64,000 nucleotides of DNA, taken from contig OY741266.1 in the NCBI GenBank assembly GCA_963514095.1, forward strand, positions 9,565,297-9,629,296, in the 5' to 3' direction. Both the position numbers and the translations under genes were made by a program. Shown one piece after another: positions 54,962 to 64,000 of the stretch; the first letter of the stretch is position 1, and each line of letters begins with the position of its first letter. Source of the stretch: Eutrigla gurnardus. Its lineage: Eukaryota; Chordata; Actinopteri; Perciformes; Triglidae. Under the pieces are notes generated by a model. It did not search any database. It saw nothing but the letters and a program-made list of their open reading frames with translations, and had not been told where the DNA came from.

Positions 54962-56130
54962 TACATGGCGGTCCTCCACCAGGATTCTTTACACCAGCGC
55001 TGTACTCCCATCTGGTTGGTGGCGGTTCCACGATAAAGCCTGTTCTGGAGGACATTGCTGATGCGGACCTCTATGAGAAAGTCAAAAAGGTCAGAATATA
55101 TAGTGAATAAATACACATTATGTTCTCCCATGCTATGGCTCATTTTTTCTGTCTTTATATTGTGTGCTGCTTTTAGGTGTCTGAAAGTACGTCTTTTGAG
55201 GATCTGATGCGTGCCACGGAACCACTGCAAGATTATCTGGCAAATGCTGGGACATAAAAATATTTCAAATGTTTTAGCAGCCTAGATGTCATTTAACCTC
55301 TGCTGGCATATGGAATTAGTAGTTTGAAGGATTTATTTTGTTGTGTCATCTTTTAATTTTTGCAGATTTAAAGAGGGACTGAAAACCCTTGGTGTCCTGG
55401 ACGCCATGAGGACGTACCCGAAGAGTTTTAGACCCTTGCTGTGCCATCAACCACCTCCACTCACAGCCAACTCCATGGATCAGCTTTTCCAAAATTAGAC
55501 TGTCTGTAGAGAATGGCAGAGGAACGTGTTGTGCCATTTTGGAGAGATTACTTGCTGGATGTTGAGGGTAAATATTGGTGTTGCATATGGCTCTGTCTCA
55601 TGACAATATAGTGTGATATTTTCTGTACATTGACATTGTTCTTTGTTGTTTTTTTCTGTGTATTAGAGGAGGCCGGAGCCTCAAAGCTAAGCGATGTCTT
55701 AGCCTTTGCAACTGGTGCAAACATCGTCCCACCAATTGGCTTCTCTCCTCAACCAACAATTGATTTCCTACATGACCAGTCTGTAAGCCCAGGACGCTGT
55801 TTGCCTATGGCCAACACATGTGTAGCAGAGTGGTTCAATAAGTTGCCATGACAACGCCACCCAGGGGAATTTCACCCCCAGGAAATTATTTTACTATATG
55901 GTCTTTCACTTGATATTAGCACGCAGGACACAGGTTCAATAAAAGATTTCACGGGGGCAGAGAACGTTTTCAGTGCAAAAAAAGATGTATTAAATAACCA
56001 AACAAAGTTAACCCAAAAAACAATAACACAATAAAGGAAAACTAAACAAGGTTAAAGACAGGACTGGGCTTACCACGGCAGCAGGGATCAAAACGAGGGA
56101 CGGGGGTCCACCACCAAACAAAATCACCCG
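54962..56130 (+). repeat. Right arm of inverted duplication
   Basis: Reverse complement of 48196-46617 minus the 393-bp insertion. The arm ends at ATCACCCGTG, just before the hAT MITE's target duplication. Confidence 0.88.
54964..55851 (+). pseudogene. HECT/UIM gene, exons 6b to 9 (plus-strand copy)
   Basis: Exon 6 resumes exactly after the Tc1 TA: GTA-CAT-GGC... giving ...ISLV then HGGPPPGFFTPALYSHLVGG and EDIADADLYEKVKK to a donor at 55089. Further exons: about 55177-55254 (VSESTSFEDLMRATEPLQDY), 55366-55567 (FKEGLKTLGVLDAMRTYPKS) and 55667-55851 (KLSDVLAFATGANIVPPIGF, PMANTCVAEWFNKLP, stop). Exon 8 carries an added A (after FQN) and a 13-bp deletion relative to the inverted copy, so the HECT C-lobe is out of frame. 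ANTC holds the presumptive catalytic Cys. Confidence 0.8.
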
Positions 56131-56136
56131 TGACAC

Positions 56137-56973
56137 TAGGGCTGGGTATTGTTTAGAATCTCAAGATTCGATTCGATTTCGATTCGTTGGGTCACGATTC
56201 GATTCAATATCGATTCGATTCGATATTGATTGAAATGCTTCGATATCGATTCAGTATCAAGTAGAAATACACAAGTAAGAGTACCAGATCATTTTTTCAA
56301 ATAATTTATTTAGTTTCATGCCTTATGAACAGCCGTGGTGTAACTCATGGCATGATAAAACAGGACACTGCTTAAACACTGAACTACAGTGCATGTAACG
56401 GGTTCACACCAGCCGTGGAAGCTATGGTAGTAGACAGTAGTAGTGCAGATATACCGTTGAAATGCACATATTTGTTTATCTACTCTTCACATTTATTAAA
56501 TGTATTTTCTCTTCCTGTTTCCCAGTGCGAGTTGAGATACACAACTATGATCGCATTTGTCAATCGCGGTATTTTATTTAGAAAAGTTTGCTCGCGGCAC
56601 GCGCAAAAAATACAGCAGACGCCGAAACGATCGCTTCACGGTGCGGGACGGCCGCGCCTATTCGCGGCGCTCCGCGTCTGGTGTCAACTACACTATCGCT
56701 TAACAGGGGCGCCGAAAGGAAGCGGGCTCCGCTACGCGTCTATTCGCGGCGCTTCCGCGGCCGGTGTGAACGCTGTACTCACTCCGGTCGCCATATTGTA
56801 ATGGTTTGGTCTAGTGCGGCCCCCGTCCGTACAGCGCGAAGCACGAGGATGTCGGTCACAGCGCCCCCACTGGCCAGGGGCTTGAATCGATTCAGAAGAT
56901 GGCTGAATCGATATTGAATTGCGGGGAAAAGAATCGCAATGCATTGCTGAATCGATATTTTTACCCAACCCTA
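56137..56973. mobile_element. hAT MITE with TSD CGTGACAC
   Basis: The termini TAGGGCTGGGTA and (inverted) TAGGGTTGGGTA are flanked by CGTGACAC at 56129-56136 and 56974-56981. Subterminal CGATTCGATT and GAATCGATAT arrays are typical of this MITE type. No coding capacity. Inserted at the outer edge of the right arm. Confidence 0.92.
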
Positions 56974-56981
56974 CGTGACAC

Positions 56982-57239
56982 AGCAAACAAATCAGGAATA
57001 CGAAGAAACCCACCACCAAAGGAGTGAACTGCTGCCTGGGGCCACACCACCTGTCAAATAAACAAAAGAAATTAACACAATCTGGAAGAAAAAGACACAG
57101 TACAAGGACCACAAAGACAATAACGAAATCCAACCAAACAAATATTAACAAAATACAGTACAAAACAGATTCAAATTCTTAAGACAACGTAAAGCAACAA
57201 ATAGCCTAACTAAATGATTAAGGAGTGAAAATGGGAAAC
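56982..57239. other. Unassigned sequence between two hAT MITEs
   Basis: AC/AA-rich; continues after the next MITE at 58295. No gene seen. Confidence 0.4.
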
Positions 57240-57756
57240 TAGAGTTGAGCCGGATACTCGGCTGAAACGAGTATCCGGTACGGATAAAGCACTTTTGCCG
57301 AGTACGAGTATTATACGAGTAATACGAGTAATACGAGTTTTATTTTTAAATAAAAATCCTCATTGGGTAGCTGACTGTGTCTGCGTCCTGTGATATGCTA
57401 CAGCCCCTCCCCTACACACTCGCAGATGTGTTGTTGTGTCCGCTCTGATCACTCACACACAGAACAGCTCTCTGTCTCTCCCTCAGTCACTCAGGTTCGC
57501 GGGTCGTTTTCCGTTAATGTTTAGGGTTTCTTTCTTCAGCTTCAGGTTTGTTATTACTTAGGTTGGTACTTACTTATGAACCAGTAGAGTTCTGGTACTT
57601 CGTTCAGACGTGGTGCCGACTCGCGTTGCGTCTCTGCCTGTCGGAGATTTTTCTTTTTCTTTTTTTAACCGTCATCTGGCTGCCTGGCTCTAACACTTTC
57701 TTGCTGTATTTCGTGAAAAAATAAAGCTGGTAGTGGTATAAATATTGGAAATCAAG

Positions 57757-57808
<52 letters not shown>

Positions 57809-57816
57809 GGTGTGGG

Positions 57817-57861
<45 letters not shown>

Positions 57862-58286
57862 AAAAGATCACACTGATCATAAAAAAAATTAAAGTTAAAA
57901 GAAAAAAGTTATTGTTGAGTATGAAAACTCTTGTTCATTACATTTTACTTGATAATTGCAACCGCATGTGTTGTATTCATTGTTGCAAAACTTGTTCTGT
58001 AAATAGTTCGTTTGCTATCGTGATCAAAACCATTGATCTGAAGCTCAATGCTGATGCTGTCCTGTAAATAGTTTTCTAATCACTAATAAATAACAATTTC
58101 TGATCAGCCCATATCAATTGCATGCTTAAAATAACATACCAGTTAAAACCTTGCTCATTTCAAGACAACCAGACCCACTTCCGGGTTATGCCCCGCCCAC
58201 TCCGAGTACAGATACAGATACAGATAATTCATATGGTTAACAGATACAGATACAGATACAGATAATGCTGTACTCGCTCATCCCTA
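57240..58286. mobile_element. hAT MITE with TSD TGGGAAAC
   Basis: The ends TAGAGTTGAGC and (inverted) TAGGGATGAGC are flanked by TGGGAAAC at 57232-57239 and 58287-58294. Subterminal repeats are ACGAGTAATACGAGTA on the left and ACAGATACAGATA on the right. It contains CA (57759-57806) and TA (57820-57854) microsatellites. Non-coding. Confidence 0.9.
57759..57854. repeat. (AC)n and (AT)n microsatellites
   Basis: A run of AC units followed by GTGTGGGAAA and a run of TA units, directly visible inside the MITE. Confidence 0.95.
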
Positions 58287-58327
58287 TGGGAAACCAAACA
58301 AAAATACATCAAAACAAGGAAGGGACC

Positions 58328-58532
58328 AGAGCAGCAAAGCAGCAGCGAACAGCTGCAGTCAGTAGCTGCGCAAAACGCACATCAACCAGCATCCAAAACA
58401 GCAGCAGCGCTCAGCAGCAGCGCAGCCACATCAAACTGCAGCGACCAGCCGCTTCAACCAGCAGCAGCGAACAGCTGCAGTCAGTAGCTGCACAAAACGC
58501 ACATCAACCAGCATCCAAAACAGCAGCGGCCG
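58328..58532. repeat. CAGCAG-rich two-copy repeat
   Basis: The block CAGCAGCGAACAGCTGCAGT through CACATCAACCAGCATCCAAA occurs at about 58341-58410 and again at 58459-58528, with one G/A change. The Gln/Ser-rich open frames here are a by-product of this. Confidence 0.85.
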
Positions 58533-59199
58533 TACTTGGGGGGTGGTGGCCGGTGACAGGCCAGGCACCTTGACAGCCTCTAACAAAAAGGGCACAACTG
58601 AGTTATATTAACAATTTTGGTGAATATATTAATCATCTCAAGGTGAGTTTCATTCATAAAAAACGGGACCTTCACCTACCGGTGGGCAACGGTACAGTCT
58701 CACTGACGAGGAGGAGGAAGATGAAAAGGGTATTAAGCCATCAGTCAGCCGAGAGTCGGGTGCCAGCTGTTGCAGCCGGGCAGACAACACCGACTCGCAA
58801 AGAGGACCGGACGCCAACCACCCCGGGCTCCAAGCGGGGCGATCCGTCCCTCCGCACCAACAGCCAACTGCACACACACAAACAGCGGTGTCACCAGTGC
58901 GCACACGGCGCCAATTGCGCACCGGAATGGAGAGAGTATACTGGCAGAGTGCATTACCTCTAGACAACCGTGAAGCACGTTGGCGGCCACGCTATCACGC
59001 CACACGGGCTGCTCCAACACGCCAGGCTGCAGCCACCACCACAGGAATCAACAAACAAAGAGGGAGAGAGGAAGAGGTGTGGTCGGGCACCTGCCTATAT
59101 AGGTGCGCATGGTGCTGCCCAGCGAACAGCACAGTGAGACCCCGGCGCAGTGCCGTACCGAGGCATGGCGGGCCACTACATCTTCCGGCCACACATGCA
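58533..59199. other. GC-rich unassigned region with promoter-like TATA on the minus strand
   Basis: No domain is recognised in any frame. A CCTATATAGGT sequence near 59093 and GC-rich surroundings could be the core promoter of an LTR or host transcript on the minus strand, but nothing downstream supports a gene. Confidence 0.35.
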
Positions 59200-59830
59200 T
59201 CAACTGTCTGAAGCTGCCACTTTGTGACACATACACTGAGTTCAAAGACAGTATGGACTATGCATTAGAAAATACTCAGGGTTTTGGTCGAGAGTAATAA
59301 TGCTGAATTTAGGAACCCTGTTTTCCCTCATATGGTTGGTTGAAAATTTGCTAAGCCCATATCTTTTTGGGGCTGATTGATATGACTTTGAGTATATGAT
59401 TTGATTAACTGTTTTTATATGCTTTTAGAATATAAAGAAGAATAGTGATAAATGTTAGTCAAGTTTTTAATACTGTTGTGTACAGTTGTGTACCACTTAA
59501 CATTACTTGCTACCTCACAGTTACATCATAGTTTAGTGTTACCTATGTCCAACACATAATACACTGTCCGAAACTGCCACTTTTTGACACATTTACACTG
59601 ATTTCAAAGACATTGTGGACTTTGATTTAGAAAATACTCAGGGTTTTTGTATAAAGAGTAATATAACTGAATTTAGGAACCCTGTTTTGCCTTAGATGGT
59701 CAGTTGAAATATTTGTTTTGAGACCATTTATTTTTCGGGCTGATTGATGTGATTTTGAGTTGTTTTATTTTATAACAGTTATGTACTGCTTACTGTTATT
59801 ACTTGTTACTTGACAGTTACATCATAGCTT
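59200..59830. repeat. Two-copy tandem duplication, period about 360 bp
   Basis: The block AACTGTCTGAAGCTGCCACT...CAGTTACATCATAG (59208-59530) recurs as ACTGTCCGAAACTGCCACTT...ACATCATAG (about 59563-59828), diverged. Shared words include AGAAAATACTCAGGGTTTT and TTTAGGAACCCTGTTTT. Non-coding, AT-rich. Confidence 0.85.
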
Positions 59831-59976
59831 AAGCAAGTGTTGTGTGGCCTTGTTAATGTTGACTAAGAAAATGTAGCAGGGCTAAAAATAAACTGATACC
59901 ATGATTACCATCATCACTAAAATGGATCTATTGTATGTCTACTGTCCATAACTGCTCAATTCACAGTGAAGTCATT

Positions 59977-60613
59977 TTACGGAACAACAACATTGTTCTC
60001 AGTCTCTAACTCAGGAGGGTTGTCTTCATTAATTCCAAAGGCATCATTTCTATCAAAAATGTCCTGAATAGCACCAGCTCCAGCAGACTGGAGAACACCT
60101 CTGTGCCACAGTTGTAGAGGTGTCTGTCCTCCCTCTGTAGACAATCCATGGTTGTTCCACTGATTTCGGAACTCTGCAGCTGCCCTTCGAACTCTTGGCA
60201 AGTAGATGTAATGGAGACAAAACAGATGTTGTTCATCTGTTGAATCCAATATGCCTTCATTTTCCATGAAAGTGAAGAGGTTGCTGAAGTGGAATGATAC
60301 AACTCTGTTAAACGCAGCCCATAAACGTTCTATTCTCTGATTATGGACACTGCGACCAGTAATGACACTGCCTCTGTTCAGCCCTCGTCTCTCCAACATA
60401 TATCTGGCAACCCCTGTGTTCTCCATGCTGTGGTCAGAGCGTACCCTAAGAGGGAGACCAAAGGTCTGTCCTCCAGTACAGAACAGTCCCAGGACACTTG
60501 AGGCCCTGTTGTTGTTGAGACACTGTAAGTATATGATAGTTCGGCTAAAGCCATCCACACATCCATGGAACACCATTCGCCACCTTACCAGTTTATGGTT
60601 TCCATCTATGTGC
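59977..60613 (-). pseudogene. Integrase core-domain exon (rve-like)
   Basis: A minus-strand exon begins after an ACAG acceptor at 60614 and runs to a stop at 59977. It has catalytic acidic residues in HIDGNHKLVRW (Asp), RVRSDHSMENTG (Asp) and NQRIERLWAAFN (Glu). Conserved blocks VFHGCVDGFSRTIIYLQCLN, VITGRSVHNQ and FCLHYIYLPRVRRA match a family of integrase-core proteins widespread in fish and invertebrates and of unclear transposon origin (possibly IS3EU or Ginger-like). The 200-codon frame is intact. Upstream exons are not recognised and no TIRs are seen, so it may be a fragment or part of a spliced gene. Confidence 0.75.
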
Positions 60614-60781
60614 CTGTGGGGAGAAAAATAGCAAATAATTACTTAAGTGTAGCCCTGAGATTGAGACTGGTCATGTATAATAAGCCACTTAAATTAACTA
60701 AGACAACGCACTGTAGGCTAAGTAACAAAGCATCAAATTAGATGTGTGAAACTGGTAGGATGTAATGAACTACATTCGAAA

Positions 60782-60783
<2 letters not shown>

Positions 60784-60851
<68 letters not shown>
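60784..60851. repeat. (GATA)n microsatellite
   Basis: About 17 GATA units, directly visible. Confidence 0.95.
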
Positions 60852-60852
<1 letters not shown>

Positions 60853-61040
60853 CTTTATTGATCCCTTATTGATCCCAAGCTGGGAAATTACAGAAGAAAA
60901 ATACAGAGTAACATGAGGAGAGGGGAGGAGAAAAAGCAACCCCCACACTATGCTCCTGTGGGAAGTACAGTGCACATAATAAGTACACTTTACAACATGA
61001 AAAACTTGGGAAATATGAGGTACATTGACATTTCCACCTA
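60785..61040 (-). mobile_element. LINE 3' tail ending in GATA repeats
   Basis: On the minus strand the sequence TGGGATCAATAAGGGATCAATAAAGTATC leads into TATC repeats. This is the typical 3' end of several fish LINE families, with the microsatellite as tail. No coding part remains. Confidence 0.55.
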
Positions 61041-61512
61041 CCATATGCCTTTGTTCAACTAATTTTTTAAGACTAAAGTAGCATCAGTAGGCCTAACTTT
61101 GAGTACCACCATTACTGCTACTAATACTGTAATAATATTACTTTTCCCCATAATACAACTAATTACTTACAGTAACTCTTCCATAAAACATTTTTTTTTT
61201 GCAATTAGGCCTACCTACATTAGGCTACTAGTTTTTGTATGCATGTTGACCTGCAGTAAGCAAGCTTGAAAGAATGACACACTTTTCAAATATGACAAAG
61301 TTTATTAATATCCTCTAATGGTTCATTTCCTGGACAAACAGTAAGGATTGGGTATTTACGAGAGTTTAAGGAGTAATGGGAAACTAATATAATGAGCTGT
61401 GTTACAAATTACTTTTCTCATGAGTAAACTGGCTAATATTACTTAGTTAGAAATTAATAACAAGTACTGAGTAATAAATAAAATGTTTTGAGTAACAACC
61501 AAAATACTCACC
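61041..61512. other. AT-rich unassigned sequence
   Basis: No gene or repeat structure recognised. Confidence 0.45.
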
Positions 61513-63308
61513 TGTTGGGACCTAACCGTTAGGACTACACAATGCGGCCTACAGAAGCCTACACATGCGGCCAGGACAAAGGGACAAAGGGGATTAAAAA
61601 CTACACCGCCATTTAAGTTTCACATCTCACCCAGGTGAGAGATGCGACGCCACACAACCAGTGCCCTATTGGCTGACATCTTCAGGGAACCCCGGGGGGT
61701 CCCCTGGAGCGGCCTGAGCTTTATAAACCGAAGCCGCCCGGAGAACGCTCTTTTTCACTCTTACACTCTGGCTCCCACTCCTACCCGGGCACTGGTTCCA
61801 GCGCTTCCATCGCAACACCACGTTGCCACGGGAGGCGACCCCTCCACCAACAGGAGGTGGACACGGCCCCGCAGCGCACCGTTGCAACAAGAGGAACCAA
61901 GCCGGTTCCTGCCTTCCAGCTACCAGACGCTGTCTGAAGTAAGCTGACTAAATCGCCAAGCCGCGATTATATCGCCGCTCGTGGAAGGAGGAAACACCAA
62001 CTGTTTTCTTTATTTGAGTTTGATCAACGAGAGGAAACCCGCTCCGCTCTCGTCTGGACGAAGCCGACTCAGCACGTCCCCCGCTGACGCCGGGGACTCA
62101 CGAACCACCGCCGTTACGGAACGCCGTCATCGTCTTACGCAACAATACCAGTAAGAGGCTATCAGTCTGGGCAGAGACACAAGTGATAGTGTAGGATATG
62201 CTTGTAATTCTTGTTAATGTGTTCTAAGTTCTGATCGCCGACCGCCGAGTCCGTTTGTTCATGTGCTGCTGTATTTGAATACTGATCGGGTACCCACGCA
62301 GCTGGGTTGATTTCTGTAACAGTGTTTTCGCTAACCTCCGCCATATTCGCGAGCTCAGAAAGCCTCTACTATCAGTTAAAAGACCGGTCTCGCGGAATAA
62401 ACGCCAGTTCATTCACGCGAGCCCGTGTGATAGCAGCATGCTTTCTGTCCCTCCGAATATCGCTCGCGCATCCTCTCTCTCTTTGTTTGTGTCCCGCTAA
62501 CACACACACACATACACGCCGCACACACGTGTCCTAAGCCAGCTGTTCCCGGCGGGCGCTAGGGACATAGCTACATCTGGTGGCTACATACGGCCATCTC
62601 TCTCTCTCTCTCTCTCGCTACTCCATCGGACCTCAGTGGCTCCGCCCCTGAACGCTGCGAGGAATAGCTCCACCTCTCTCTCTCTCTCTCTCGCTACCCC
62701 ATCGAACCTCAGTGGCTCCGCCCCTGAACGCTGCGAGGAATAGCTCCATCTGGTGGCCGCCCATAGCCATCTCTCCCTCTCTCTCTCTCTCGACACACGC
62801 ACACGCACGCACACACATACGCACACACACACATACGCACACACACACTCCACGTGTGTCTCTCCCTTTGTTTAAGCTTAGCTTTGTGTGTTAGGTAGTT
62901 AGGTAATAAGGCTTTGTTAATTGCAGTGTTATTGATTGTGATCATTATTACTGATTTTAATAAATCTTATTATATTATAACTAGCGGTCTCTTGTGCTTG
63001 TTGTGTATATGTCACTGGATAACAGCAGGTTGTGAAGGCTAGTGCTTGAATTTCACGCCTTTTTAATTGTTCGATTGGTTTTGTACTCCTATGCCAATGA
63101 TCACGATGATTGGCATGTGAGTATAAAACCTTTATATTGAGACTGAATACAGTTTTAGGTTATCTTCTCCCTGATCCCAGGGTGGTGCCCCGTTTATTCA
63201 TGATTATATCATGATAATATATTAAATATAATTATTAATACCGATAATCATATTGATATTGATAGTTAACTGTTGATAACCAAATCTGCTCCTGCTACAA
63301 CCCCAACA
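61513..63308 (+). repeat. Putative long LTR (retroviral type)
   Basis: It begins TGTTGGGACC and ends ACCCCAACA, giving 7-bp inverted ends TGTTGGG/CCCAACA. A TATA-like CTTTATAAACC lies at about 61718 and GAGTATAAAACC at 63119. A PBS-like sequence TGACGCCCCGTGTGAGGCC follows at 63313, resembling the TGGCGCCC start of tRNA-Lys sites. Only one LTR is inside the window. No matching target duplication is seen to suggest a solo LTR, so a provirus-like element may continue to the right. Inferred, not proven. Confidence 0.45.
62598..62850. repeat. Duplicated 78-bp block and CT/CA microsatellites
   Basis: CCTCAGTGGCTCCGCCCCTG...GAATAGCTCCA occurs twice (62632-62676 and 62708-62752), each preceded by a CT run. 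A CA-rich run follows at 62795-62850. Glu/Arg- and Val/Cys-rich frames here are artefacts of these repeats. Confidence 0.9.
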
Positions 63309-64000
63309 TAAATGACGCCCCGTGTGAGGCCTTCTTAAACCAGCTTTATCCAGAGATTTATGCACAATAACCTGAGAATTATAGTAATAATAACAATAAT
63401 AGGAATTGTTGTTATTGATATCATTGTTTAGAAATCGATGTTCAAGGATCGATTTGTTTGCTCCCTGTTACTATTTGCCAAGCAAATACAGTTGAGGGTT
63501 GCATATGCATGTTGTGATTAGCCATTTATTGTTTGACAACAATACTAACAAACACAGGGTTAGGGATACTAAGACGCGTTATAACACTGTTATTACTCAC
63601 CAGAGGTGCTAGAGACACCTCATTGACAGTCTACAGGCTGTAGAAGAGTACTAACATTTCCATTGTAAGTCACAGGTCGATGCAGCTCACCTGTGCACCC
63701 ACATCAGTATAACAACTGTAGCCTGGCTAAATTGAACCAGCACAGGACACAAAAATATCTTCTGGGGTCTTTAATTCTGAACAGAAGAATATGGTGTACA
63801 AATAAAATAAATGATGCAAGTTTAAAACTCAACTGGCTGATAGTCTTCAGCTATATCTACAGTACTAGTAGAAACAAAAATCAGCGACACCACACTGTGC
63901 CTGGCACACGGGACGCTTACTGTAACTCTGTCTAGTCTGCTATAATCACTGGACAATGTCCGTAAACCTTAAGTAATTATCCTATTACAAAAGTAAACAA
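63309..64000. other. Sequence after putative LTR; nothing coding recognised
   Basis: AT-rich. If the LTR call is right this is the leader of an element that continues beyond the window. Confidence 0.35.

Noticed and set aside
61642..61947. 101-codon Arg/Pro/Ser-rich open frame
   Set aside because: Lies inside the putative LTR downstream of its TATA-like box; no recognisable domain.
62584..62945. Minus-strand frames rich in Glu/Arg and Val/Cys
   Set aside because: Translations of CT and CA microsatellites; no gene evidence.

Overview
The window reads as a teleost fish chromosome segment made almost entirely of transposable elements (TEs). The grounds are the element families present: a Gmr1-like Ty3/gypsy with integrase ahead of reverse transcriptase, a sushi-type chromovirus, a Mag-like gypsy, DIRS/Ngaro elements, Tc1, many hAT MITEs with 8-bp target duplications, PIF/Harbinger, and L2/CR1-type LINE pieces. 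AT-rich unique DNA and CA, GA, AAT and GATA microsatellites lie between them. I see no intact single-copy host gene, no tRNA or rRNA gene and no CRISPR. All coding regions are transposon-derived except a multi-exon HECT-type ubiquitin-ligase-like gene (broken) and a fragment with an integrase core. The species cannot be named from the sequence.

Layout. 36-1467: TIR element. 1474-1940: LINE 3' end. 3209-10055: complete but decayed Gmr1-like retrotransposon (minus strand, TSD CCTAC). 10727-11792: TIR MITE. 12280-21045: hAT transposon whose transposase exons are split by a young sushi-type retrotransposon (14861-20095, TSD CAGAC). About 21046-25760: decayed DIRS-like element (minus) disturbed by a LINE 3' end and by a hAT MITE (24365-25448). 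25818-26120: RNase H remnant of an endogenous retrovirus. 27591-28962: hAT MITE carrying a second hAT MITE. 29580-42873: gypsy element (minus, TSD GATG). One of its LTRs holds a TTAA-flanked MITE, and its body holds a Mag-like retrotransposon (31240-35750, plus strand, TSD CCCTT). 43116-55851: HECT/UIM gene with a Harbinger remnant and a fold-back element in intron 1. Exon 6 is interrupted by a Tc1 element (48199-54961) that holds an Ngaro-type tyrosine-recombinase element (48557-53730), which itself holds a hAT relic. 56137-58286: two more hAT MITEs. 59200-59830: tandem duplication. 59977-60613: integrase-core exon. 61513-63308: putative 1.8-kb retroviral-type LTR.

The most notable structures are four. 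(1) An inverted duplication of about 1.2 kb of the HECT gene's 3' exons flanks the Tc1 copy and is joined to a 10-bp stub of Tc1 terminus at the outer junction. (2) The sushi-type element shows a coherent self-priming geometry: a TATA box 31-32 nt upstream of a site whose sequence pairs over 10 nt with the region just inside the 5' LTR. (3) The Gmr1-like element has the order gag-PR-INT-RT-RH. (4) An Ngaro element has textbook split direct repeats and a tyrosine recombinase but no visible reverse transcriptase. None of the proteins here looks intact enough to function except perhaps the sushi-type gag.
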